Source: Lawsonibacter sp.
GTDB taxonomy: Bacteria > Bacillota > Clostridia > Oscillospirales > Oscillospiraceae
Direction of reading: 5' to 3'
Assembly: GCA_022798155.1 (NCBI GenBank)
Contig: JAAWLY010000144.1
Span: 1-5,531, forward strand
DNA: 5,531 nucleotides
Under the pieces are notes generated by a model. That model was not told where the DNA came from. It searched no databases and saw only the letters and a program-made list of their open reading frames with translations. A program made the position numbers and the translations under genes. Shown piece by piece: positions 1 through 4,684 of the stretch; position 1 is the stretch's first letter, and every line of letters begins with the position of its first letter.

Positions 1-708
1 GCCCGGCTGACAGAAGAACTCCAGCTCCATCTGCTCAAACTCCCGGGTGCGGAAGATGAAGTTGCCCGGGGTGATCTCGTTGCGGAAGGACTTGCCGATC
101 TGGCACACGCCGAAGGGCAGCTTCCGGCGGGTGGACCGCTGGACGTTGACGAAGTTGGTAAAGATGCCCTGGGCGGTCTCGGGCCGGAGGTAGACGGTGT
201 TCTTGGCGTCCTCCGTGACCCCCTGGAAGGTCTTGAACATCAGGTTGAACTGACGGATGTCGGTCCAGTTGAATTTACCACAGGAGGGGCAGGCGATCTG
301 ATGCTCCTCTACAAAGGCCTTCATCTCAGCCTGGGACATGGCGTCCACGCTGTGGCCCAGGTCGAAGTTATTCTCCTGGCACCAGTCCTCAATCACCTTG
401 TCGGCCCGGAAGCGCTCGTGGCACTCCTTGCAGTCCATCAGCGGGTCGGAGAAGCCCCCCACATGGCCGCTGGCCACCCACACCTGGGGGTTCATCAGGA
501 TGGCGGCGTCCAGGCCCACGTTGTAGGGGTTCTCCTGGACGAACTTCTTCCACCAGGCCTTCTTGACATTGTTTTTCAGCTCTACCCCCAGAGGGCCGTA
601 GTCCCAGGTGTTGGCCAGGCCGCCGTAGATTTCCGAGCCGGCGAAGATGAAACCCCGGCCCTTGCACAGGGCCACAATTTTTTCCATGGTCTTCTCGCTG
701 TTTTTCAT
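1..708 (-). CDS. glyS: Glycyl-tRNA synthetase, single-chain class II type (5' part, truncated by window edge)
   Basis: Charges tRNA-Gly with glycine in the cytoplasm, using ATP. The 236 visible codons cover the N-terminal half of a family usually near 460 residues; the rest lies left of base 1. Visible marks: an N-terminal block around residues 18-42 (GRGFIFAGSEIYGG, then WDYGPLG) typical of the GRS1 family, two CxxC pairs at 93-96 and 140-143, and the class II motif 2 region with YLRPETAQGIF at 173-183 and FRNEI at 208-212. The ATG at 708-706 is chosen because AGAGGAG lies 8 bases upstream; Met8 is a weaker alternative. It lies 69 bases after the DUF2262 gene on the same strand, with no promoter or U-tract terminator seen between, so both are probably transcribed from the glycine T-box promoter at 1831-1859. 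It is the monocistronic enzyme, not the alpha/beta two-subunit GlyQ/GlyS form. Identity is near certain. Confidence 0.97.
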   Translation of the reverse strand, partial: MKNSEKTMEKIVALCKGRGFIFAGSEIYGGLANTWDYGPLGVELKNNVKKAWWKKFVQENPYNVGLDAAILMNPQVWVASGHVGGFSDPLMDCKECHERFRADKVIEDWCQENNFDLGHSVDAMSQAEMKAFVEEHQIACPSCGKFNWTDIRQFNLMFKTFQGVTEDAKNTVYLRPETAQGIFTNFVNVQRSTRRKLPFGVCQIGKSFRNEITPGNFIFRTREFEQMELEFFCQPG

Positions 709-777
709 TGTTTACACTCCTCTTTGTTAATATCAGTAGGTCCCGCCCAGGGGCGGGCCTTGGTCTGCCGCGTGTTG
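709..777 (-). other. DUF2262-glyS intergenic spacer with a GC hairpin and no terminator tract
   Basis: On the minus strand the spacer holds a short inverted repeat, CCCGCC at 757-752 and GGCGGG at 747-742, with a 4-base loop. It is followed by mixed sequence with no run of T, so it does not look like an intrinsic terminator. It could slow or protect the transcript, or trim the message between the two genes; that is inference. The glyS ribosome-binding site lies at its downstream end. Confidence 0.45.
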
Positions 778-1575
778 TCAGCCCTCCATCCCGGCAAAGT
801 TGGGCCCGCCGGTCAGAGTGCCGGCCACGTGGAGGGAGTGACCTCCCAGAGAAGAGCAGCTCTCAAACCAGAAGTCGAAGCCGCCCTTGGTATCCACCTG
901 AATGGCGTCCAAGCCCATCTCCTGAATCAGAGAGACAGGTTCCATCAGCTCAGCGGCGGCGTACCCTCGCACCCGCTGGTCCCATTCCGCCGCTGAGGCT
1001 AACAAAGCACGGGCCGTCTCCTGAGCGGCTTCCCACTTCTTGGGTCCAAGCCTGTCAAAGGTGAGCCGCGCCGGCCGCCCCAGCCAGTCTATCTCCCCCT
1101 GGAACCAGTCGTTCTCCCGGTCCAGGGTGAATATCCCCAAACCCTCCGCGTTCAGGACCACTGGCTTGTTCCGCCGTTTCAAAATCGCCTCCAGCTTTGG
1201 GTGGGCGGCCGGTTTCGGGGCGTCCATCAGCAGAAAGCGTCTGGCCTTCGTTTCATCCGCCAGAGGGCGGACCTGGCACTTGAGAATAGAGTTTTTAGGG
1301 GTTCGCTGGGTGTACAGATTCAGTATTTCCCGGGTGGCCAGAGCATTCAGCCAGAACTCCTCCCGGTGGATTTTCGGGTTTTCTTCCTCCGTCCAGGCGT
1401 TCAGCAGCAGCATGCCCAATCGGAGTCCCGTCCAGCCGTAGTTGGCTCCGCCGAAGGTGTCGTGGTTCGTAAGAACCAGGATGGTCATCTCTTCTGGGCG
1501 ATATTTCACAGCGTAGTCCTCGAACTCCCGCTTTTGACTCTCATTCTCCCACGGTTCAAGTCGTTTTTCCGTCAA
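778..1575 (-). CDS. DUF2262-type protein of unknown function, between a glycine T-box and glyS
   Basis: A 265-residue soluble protein with no signal peptide or membrane segment. Residues about 145-265 resemble the DUF2262 family as I remember it: a GIFTLDRENDWFQGEIDWLG block (147-166), a W-D-Q-R-V-R / A-A-A-E-L helix (198-210), and a C-terminal FDFWFE...GGHSL...G-L-GGP strand region (233-258). The family has no established biochemical role, so none is assigned. The N-terminal 130 residues are not recognised. The start is a TTG at 1575-1573, chosen because AGGAGG lies 7 bases upstream and no ATG fits that site. It is the first gene after the T-box terminator, and glyS follows 69 bases on, so it should rise when uncharged tRNA-Gly accumulates. 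Whether it takes part in glycine or tRNA metabolism or merely inserted there cannot be told. It could also be an immunity- or phage-linked DUF2262 protein. Confidence 0.85.
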   Translation of the reverse strand: MTEKRLEPWENESQKREFEDYAVKYRPEEMTILVLTNHDTFGGANYGWTGLRLGMLLLNAWTEEENPKIHREEFWLNALATREILNLYTQRTPKNSILKCQVRPLADETKARRFLLMDAPKPAAHPKLEAILKRRNKPVVLNAEGLGIFTLDRENDWFQGEIDWLGRPARLTFDRLGPKKWEAAQETARALLASAAEWDQRVRGYAAAELMEPVSLIQEMGLDAIQVDTKGGFDFWFESCSSLGGHSLHVAGTLTGGPNFAGMEG

Positions 1576-1596
1576 TGGCTTCCCTCCTTAAAGCGC

Positions 1597-1628
1597 AAAA
1601 AACGCCCTGAGCCTCTCGGCTCAGGGCG
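1597..1628 (-). terminator. T-box attenuator (intrinsic terminator)
   Basis: A perfect 11-bp stem, CGCCCTGAGCC (1628-1618) with GGCTCAGGGCG (1613-1603), GAGA loop, then six T (1602-1597) on the minus strand. It should stop transcription before the DUF2262 gene when tRNA-Gly is charged. Its 5' arm is also the 3' arm of the antiterminator. The Shine-Dalgarno site of the next gene begins about 10 bases past the T run. Confidence 0.95.
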
Positions 1629-1823
1629 AACAAAAATGTCCGTGGTTCCACCTGAATTCGTATCTGGCTGATACGCACTCTGACCCGGTAACGGCGGGGA
1701 CCGGCGGGGCATTTCCTCCCCGCGCTCCAGGGGGCCTTCCCGTCACAGCTTCGGAGGGCTCTCACCGGCCGCCCTCTCTCTGATGCCCCGCTGCGGGGTA
1801 CTGTTCCCTGTCAATGCTTTGTG
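1597..1823 (-). promoter_or_regulatory. T-box riboswitch leader, glycine-specific (GGC specifier)
   Basis: Senses charging of tRNA-Gly in the nascent RNA. Stem I base is CAGGG (1810-1806) with CCCTG (1732-1728). The specifier loop has AGTA (1802-1799) on the 5' side and GAA-GGC on the 3' side, with the GGC codon at 1736-1734. The apical part has AGAGAG followed by a GAGGGC/GCCCTC hairpin with a GGTGAGA loop. The T-box AGGTGGAACCACGG is at 1653-1640. The antiterminator pairs TCAGG (1655-1651) with CCTGA (1625-1621) and CGGAC (1642-1638) with GTTCG (1631-1627), leaving the TGGAACC bulge. UGGA (1650-1647) matches the UCCA end of bacterial tRNA-Gly, whose discriminator base is U; specifier and bulge thus agree on glycine. 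The CCTGA arm is shared with the terminator, giving the usual exclusive folds. Pairings were done by eye. Confidence 0.94.
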
Positions 1824-1830
1824 ATTGCTT

Positions 1831-1859
1831 ATTGTATGCCAGTTTTCTCCCTCTGTCAA
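1831..1859 (-). promoter_or_regulatory. Sigma-A promoter of the T-box / DUF2262 / glyS unit
   Basis: On the minus strand, TTGACA (1859-1854), a 17-bp spacer and TACAAT (1836-1831): a consensus -35 and one mismatch in the -10. Transcription should start near 1824-1822, which places the T-box stem I about a dozen bases into the RNA. The -35 starts only 18 bases after the stop of the ribbon-helix-helix gene, with no terminator between, so read-through from that gene could also enter the leader. Confidence 0.9.
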
Positions 1860-1877
1860 GGGGAATCTTAGCGGCTT

Positions 1878-2033
1878 TCAGCCTTTTTTCTTCTCCAGCT
1901 CCTTTAAATGCTCCCGGAGAACCAGGTTGATATAGCTGGACAGGGAGCGGTCCTCCAGCTCGGCCAAATATTTTACCCGCTCCAAAATAGGATCGTCAAT
2001 GGTCAGGCTGATTTTTGTTTTCAATGGTTTCAT
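1878..2033 (-). CDS. Small ribbon-helix-helix (CopG/Arc-like) DNA-binding protein
   Basis: A 51-residue protein with the layout of a minimal ribbon-helix-helix regulator. A basic N-terminus leads into a beta strand at about residues 6-12 (TKISLTI), then helix A with VKYLAELEDRS (20-30) and helix B with LSSYINLVLREHLKELEKK (31-49), ending in a Lys-rich tail. Such proteins act as dimers, with the strands paired in the DNA major groove. The ATG at 2033-2031 has only a modest GGGTGA site about 6 bases upstream, so translation may be weak. It is divergent from the 61-residue gene at 2132; three ATCGC repeats 10 bp apart lie in the shared region and are the obvious candidate operator. No toxin gene sits beside it in the same operon, so a classical antitoxin role is not supported. 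The RHH fold call is by pattern, not by search. Confidence 0.82.
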   Translation of the reverse strand: MKPLKTKISLTIDDPILERVKYLAELEDRSLSSYINLVLREHLKELEKKKG

Positions 2034-2077
2034 CAATTTTCACCCATCGCTATAATACTATCAGACACGACTCTATC

Positions 2078-2106
2078 TTGACTTATCGCTTTTTATCGCC
2101 TATAAT
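2078..2106 (+). promoter_or_regulatory. Sigma-A promoter for the 61-residue protein gene
   Basis: TTGACT (2078-2083), 17-bp spacer, TATAAT (2101-2106). This gives a start point near 2112-2114 and a short leader of about 20 bases before the ATG at 2132. The spacer and -10 are overlapped by three phased ATCGC repeats. Confidence 0.88.
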
Positions 2107-2109
2107 CGC
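2083..2109 (+). repeat. Three phased direct repeats T(T/A)ATCGC, candidate operator
   Basis: TTATCGC at 2083-2089, TTATCGC at 2093-2099 and TAATCGC at 2103-2109, exactly 10 bp apart, about one helical turn. They cover the spacer and -10 of the plus-strand promoter. A fourth ATCGC lies at 2046-2050, next to the start of the ribbon-helix-helix gene. RHH repressors commonly bind tandem short repeats cooperatively, so the adjacent RHH protein is the natural candidate ligand; that assignment is inference. Confidence 0.65.
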
Positions 2110-2131
2110 CTTATTGGGGGGGGACGGTATT

Positions 2132-2317
2132 ATGTTTTCCAATTCCTTTGAAGAAGCATTTGAGAAATTTCTGGAGACCCGGGAGTACGATGAGGCGGAA
2201 AACTATCTGTTCTGCCTCATGCGGAAGGCCTTTATTGCCGGCTGGCTGGCCGCCGGAGGGCAGCCGCCCACCGAAGCGAGAATCTTTCAGCTGTTCCCCT
2301 CCGGAAAAGAAAAATAA
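2132..2317 (+). CDS. Small protein of unknown function (61 residues)
   Basis: Not recognised as a named family. It is acidic and helical at the start (NSFEEAFEKFLETREYDEAE, residues 4-23), then has a hydrophobic Ala/Trp-rich stretch (LMRKAFIAGWLAAGG, 29-43) and a PPTEARIFQLFP tail. The hydrophobic part is short and contains charges, so an amphipathic helix is more likely than a membrane span. The reading frame is open from 2015, but the ATG at 2132 is chosen because the -10 lies at 2101-2106, upstream ATGs precede the start point, and a G-run (2116-2123) gives a Shine-Dalgarno-like site. It resembles small uncharacterised proteins I associate with gut Clostridia. It ends a few bases before the 2319-2346 hairpin. 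Confidence 0.8.
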   Translation: MFSNSFEEAFEKFLETREYDEAENYLFCLMRKAFIAGWLAAGGQPPTEARIFQLFPSGKEK

Positions 2318-2318
2318 G

Positions 2319-2346
2319 AAAAACCCTGGAGCTTCATGCTCCAGGG
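2319..2346 (-). terminator. Intrinsic terminator of the VWA-GNAT operon (possibly bidirectional)
   Basis: A perfect 9-bp stem, CCCTGGAGC at 2324-2332 with GCTCCAGGG at 2338-2346, and a 5-base loop. On the minus strand it is followed by TTTTT and then a T-rich tract, 10 bases after the GNAT stop. On the plus strand the tail (CCTTGTTGTATT) is poorer in T, so it would be a weak terminator for the 61-residue gene. Confidence 0.9.
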
Positions 2347-2356
2347 CCTTGTTGTA

Positions 2357-2887
2357 TTATCCCAGAAATTTCTCCAGGCACACCAGCTGCACGTCCGGGA
2401 TGCCGTTGAAGACGCACGGGACGATCCCCGACTCCCAGTAGCCCAGGCGGGCGTACAGCCGCCGGGCGGCGGTATTTTTGGCGTTGGTGTCCATCCGGAG
2501 GTAGGGACAGCCCTGGGCCAGGGCGTAGTCCTCGTAGAAGCGGACGAACTCGCTCCCGCAGCCTCTGCCGGCAAAGGCGGGGTCCACCACCAGGGTGTGG
2601 AGCACCATCACCTGCTCATCGGGCGCGTCCGGGTACCGCCAGGGGGCGTCAGCGTACTCGGGCACCTGGTTCCGGTCAATCTTGGCCGCGGCGGCGATGA
2701 CGCCCTCCCGCTCCAGGACGAACAGCGTCCCCGCCTCCAGGGCGTCCAGGGCGGTCTGCCGGGTGGGGTAGACCCCCCGAATCCAGCCAACCACCGCCCG
2801 TCCGCTCTCCTCCTCGGTTAAAATGCGGTCATAGATGGCAACAATCCCGGGTATGTCCTCCGGAACCGCCTTTCGGATATTTTCCAT
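2357..2887 (-). CDS. GNAT-family N-acetyltransferase
   Basis: A 176-residue protein with the full GNAT fold order. N-terminal IRKAVPEDIPGIVAIYDRIL is at 4-23, the central strand with VMVLHTLVVDP at 93-103, and the acetyl-CoA pyrophosphate loop AGRGCGSEF at 106-114. MDTNAKNTAARRLYARLGY (132-150) is the motif B region with its usual N...A...Y-x-x-L/G-Y pattern. It should transfer an acyl group from acyl-CoA to an unknown amine; the substrate cannot be read from sequence. In the CoA loop the usual first Gln/Arg is Ala106, while the glycines are kept. The ATG at 2887-2885 is chosen for AAGGAGG 9 bases upstream; the longer frame to 3091 overlaps the VWA gene and is not real. It starts 14 bases after the VWA stop, so the two are co-transcribed. 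It could act on small molecules or on a ribosomal or other protein. Confidence 0.93.
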   Translation of the reverse strand: MENIRKAVPEDIPGIVAIYDRILTEEESGRAVVGWIRGVYPTRQTALDALEAGTLFVLEREGVIAAAAKIDRNQVPEYADAPWRYPDAPDEQVMVLHTLVVDPAFAGRGCGSEFVRFYEDYALAQGCPYLRMDTNAKNTAARRLYARLGYWESGIVPCVFNGIPDVQLVCLEKFLG

Positions 2888-2901
2888 AGAGACGCGCCTC
2901 C

Positions 2902-4101
2902 TTATCTTGTCAGCAGCTTTTTCATGCCCTCCTCCAGGCCGTCCACGGTGAGGGGGAACATGGGGAACTCCTGGGCGATGGTGTCGTAGGTCTGGGACCA
3001 GTAGGGGCCCCAGTCGGGCCGGCGGCTGGGGTTGAGCCAGACCGTATGCCGGAACCGGCCCTTCAGCAGCCGCAGCCAGTCCATGCCGCACTGGGGGCCG
3101 CCCGCCCGCTCACCCCGGCCGTAGTACCCGCCCATCAGCTCATAGGGGGCCATCTGGGCGTCCCCCACCAGGATGAGCTTGTAGTCCCCGGGGAGGTTGG
3201 ACAGCACCCAGTCGGTAGGCATGCTGTCCCGGGACATGAGGGTGGGAGAATTGTACAGCCGGCCGTAGGGACAGTTGTGGAAGTAGAAGACCTTCAAATC
3301 CTTGAAGTGGCCCGACTTGCTCACCGCCTGGAACAGGGCGGAGCACAGCTGGGCGTAGTAGTCCATGGAGCCCCCGGAGTCCATGAGGAGGAGCACCTTC
3401 ACTGTATTCTCCCTGGGCCGCCTGTACCGCACCTTGAGCACGCCCCCGTTGTCCGCCGTGTCCCTGATGGTGCTGTCCACGTCGAACTCGGTGGGGGGGA
3501 GGTCCACCAGCCCGGAGTACTGCCGCAGGTGGCGCAGGGCCACCTGGAACTGGCGGGTGTCCAGGGTGTTGTCTCGGCGGAAGTCCCGGAATTTCCGCTC
3601 CCCCGCCACCCGGAAGGCCCGGCGGTACATACTCTGTCCCCCCACCCGGATGCCCTTGGGGGACAGGCCCGAGTTGCCGAACATGGACATACCGTGTGTG
3701 CCCACCCAGTAATTGCCCCCGTTGTGCTCCTCGTTCTGCTCCTCCATCCGCTCCCGGAGCATCCGCTCGATCTCTTCCTCAGAGAAGCCCATATTCTTCA
3801 ACGCCTGAATTTCGTCCCAGTTGGCGTACTCGGATAATACATCCGGTTTATTCAGCCAGTCTAATAACTCCTGGGATACCTCCTGCTGGAAGGGGACATC
3901 TCTGAAGTACTCCAGGAAGGTGCGGTCGAAGGCGTCGAAGTCCGCCTCGCTCTTTACCAGCAGACAGCGGGCCAGGTGGTAGAAGCCGGTGAAGCTGGCG
4001 TTGTGGAGATTCTTGTGCAGCCCCTCCATCAGAGCCATCCACTCGGTCAGCGAGACCTTCAGGCCGTTCCGCCGCAGCAGATATAACAGGTCCTCGAACA
4101 T
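2902..4101 (-). CDS. VWA domain-containing CoxE-like protein
   Basis: A 399-residue soluble protein. The N-terminal 130 residues are helical (VSLTEWMALMEGL at 16-28, an acidic SEEEIERMLRERMEEQNEE at 107-125). A linker follows, with GMSMFGNSGLSPKGIRVGG at 137-155, and then a C-terminal von Willebrand factor A domain from about 233. The first metal-site strand is VLLLMDSGGSMD (236-247), a DxGxS form instead of DxSxS, and LILVGDAQM (309-317) supplies the later Asp. GGSM is, as I recall, usual in this CoxE-like branch, so the change need not mean loss of metal binding. Family members often work with a MoxR-type AAA+ ATPase in metal insertion or complex assembly, but no such gene is beside it here. 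ATG 4101-4099 has GGAGG 9 bases upstream. A GNAT gene follows 14 bases on in the same operon. Confidence 0.93.
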   Translation of the reverse strand: MFEDLLYLLRRNGLKVSLTEWMALMEGLHKNLHNASFTGFYHLARCLLVKSEADFDAFDRTFLEYFRDVPFQQEVSQELLDWLNKPDVLSEYANWDEIQALKNMGFSEEEIERMLRERMEEQNEEHNGGNYWVGTHGMSMFGNSGLSPKGIRVGGQSMYRRAFRVAGERKFRDFRRDNTLDTRQFQVALRHLRQYSGLVDLPPTEFDVDSTIRDTADNGGVLKVRYRRPRENTVKVLLLMDSGGSMDYYAQLCSALFQAVSKSGHFKDLKVFYFHNCPYGRLYNSPTLMSRDSMPTDWVLSNLPGDYKLILVGDAQMAPYELMGGYYGRGERAGGPQCGMDWLRLLKGRFRHTVWLNPSRRPDWGPYWSQTYDTIAQEFPMFPLTVDGLEEGMKKLLTR

Positions 4102-4126
4102 GGCTTCACCTCCTTAATTCATGCGT

Positions 4127-4174
4127 GTAGGGGCGCGCTGTGCGCGCCCGCGGGCGGCCAAAGGCCGTCCCTAC
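4127..4174. repeat. 48-bp nested inverted repeat (REP/MITE-like)
   Basis: The ends are GTAGGG (4127-4132) and CCCTAC (4169-4174). Inside are two adjacent hairpins, GGGCGCGC/GCGCGCCC (4131-4138 and 4142-4149) and GGGCGGCC/GGCCGTCC (4152-4159 and 4163-4170, one G-U). It could fold as a cruciform or a three-way junction. It looks like the dispersed intergenic palindromes of Oscillospiraceae genomes, but only one copy is visible here. It lies in the leader of the VWA transcript. Confidence 0.72.
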
Positions 4175-4190
4175 CATGGCGATACAAATG

Positions 4191-4219
4191 ATTGTACCGT
4201 CTTTTTAATGAAAAGGCAA
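4191..4219 (-). promoter_or_regulatory. Predicted promoter of the VWA-GNAT operon
   Basis: On the minus strand, TTGCCT (4219-4214), 17-bp spacer, TACAAT (4196-4191). Start near 4184, giving a leader of about 80 bases that includes the whole 48-bp nested hairpin before the Shine-Dalgarno site. The -10 is good and the -35 weaker. Confidence 0.72.
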
Positions 4220-4256
4220 GCATATTCTGTTCTGCCAAGTTTCATTATTTTTTTGA

Positions 4257-4268
4257 CAAGTATACTTG
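4257..4268. promoter_or_regulatory. 12-bp perfect palindrome, candidate XRE operator
   Basis: CAAGTATACTTG at 4257-4268 is its own reverse complement. It overlaps the first three bases of the -35 (4266-4271), so a bound dimer would block the promoter. It is also flanked by two direct copies of TTGACAA (4253-4259 and 4266-4272). The operon encodes an XRE repressor, so negative autoregulation is the simplest reading; that is inference. Confidence 0.7.
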
Positions 4269-4294
4269 ACAACATGGTCCCACCGTGCTATAAT
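4266..4294 (+). promoter_or_regulatory. Perfect consensus sigma-A promoter of the membrane-protein/XRE operon
   Basis: TTGACA (4266-4271), exactly 17 bp, TATAAT (4289-4294). A full consensus promoter is unusually strong and would normally need repression, in keeping with the palindrome on its -35. Start near 4300-4302. The leader of about 47 bases contains the palindrome GGCCGCGGCC (4310-4319) ahead of the AAAGGAG site. Confidence 0.93.
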
Positions 4295-4347
4295 ATCCTC
4301 AACGGGGGAGGCCGCGGCCGGACCGAATCCCGGAAAGGAGTTTTCAA

Positions 4348-4683
4348 ATGGACAAAAAAGAAATTCTGGAAAAGAGCCGCAGGGAAAATCAGCCGGAGGA
4401 CGAGCGGGACCGGCACCTGGAGCAGAAAGCCTGTACAGCTGGCTACCGCGCAGTGGGTGTCGTCAACTGCTTTCTGTGCCTGCTGCTGATGCTGCAAGAG
4501 GCAATCACCGGGGAGGCGTTTATCACCTGGTGGCCCTTCGCCTTGACTGTGTTCACCTCTAAATCTGCCCACGATTTGACGCTCTATCGCTATCACCGCA
4601 GAAAGTACGATCTCATTACAGGCCTGATTTGCCTGATTCCGCCTGTTCTTACGATTTTTGTGATTGTACGGAAAGGACTGTAA
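4348..4683 (+). CDS. Small membrane protein, DUF6442-like (first paralogue)
   Basis: 111 residues. A charged cytoplasmic-type N-terminus (MDKKEILEKSRRENQPEDER, 1-20) is followed by three hydrophobic segments: about 36-51 (GVVNCFLCLLLMLQ), 57-70 (AFITWWPFALTVFT) and 89-107 (LITGLICLIPPVLTIFVIV). Between segments 2 and 3 is a basic loop, LYRYHRRKYD (79-88). The start at 4348 has AAAGGAG 8 bases upstream. It matches my recollection of the DUF6442 family, which has no known function; that label is tentative. The next gene, starting one base after its stop, is a paralogue sharing 14 of the first 15 residues and the LYR...DLIT loop. The first gene of an operon that also carries an XRE regulator; it might sense or modify the envelope, but the sequence shows no catalytic motif. 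Confidence 0.86.
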   Translation: MDKKEILEKSRRENQPEDERDRHLEQKACTAGYRAVGVVNCFLCLLLMLQEAITGEAFITWWPFALTVFTSKSAHDLTLYRYHRRKYDLITGLICLIPPVLTIFVIVRKGL

Positions 4684-4684
4684 C

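Noticed and set aside
742..757. GC hairpin between DUF2262 and glyS as a terminator
   Set aside because: On the minus strand no T run follows the stem; it would not end transcription by the intrinsic route.
301..996. Long open frame on the plus strand opposite glyS and DUF2262
   Set aside because: Low-complexity shadow of two well-supported minus-strand genes, with no ribosome site and no family resemblance.
1690..1725. Alternative T-box specifier ATG (Met) in the GGAAATGCCC stretch of the leader
   Set aside because: That GAA-like site is not opposite AGTA, while the GAA-GGC site is flanked by matching helices and agrees with the UGGA bulge and with glyS downstream.
1870..1890. GGC-TGAAA-GCC inverted repeat at the RHH stop as a terminator
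   Set aside because: Very short stem and no T tract after it on the minus strand.
2015..2131. N-terminal extension of the 61-residue protein to 2015
   Set aside because: The extension overlaps the RHH gene start and lies upstream of the consensus promoter at 2078-2106, so it would not be in the mRNA.
1878..2317. RHH plus small protein as a type II toxin-antitoxin system
   Set aside because: The genes are divergent instead of co-transcribed and the 61-residue protein shows no recognisable toxin fold or motif.
2888..3091. Longer GNAT reading frame starting at 3091
   Set aside because: It overlaps the VWA coding region in another frame, has Pro/Arg/Gly-rich shadow composition, and lacks the AGGAGG site found before 2887.
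3367..3381. VWA metal site DSGGS as a broken, inactive domain
   Set aside because: The GGSM form appears usual in the CoxE-like branch and the later Asp (VGDAQM) is present, so loss of function is not supported.
3046..3837. 263-codon plus-strand frame inside the VWA gene
   Set aside because: His/Pro/Val-rich antisense shadow of a high-GC gene; the minus-strand product has clear VWA motifs.
4253..4258. First TTGACA as a second -35
   Set aside because: At 16-18 bp downstream there is no -10-like hexamer; it is better read as part of the operator repeat.
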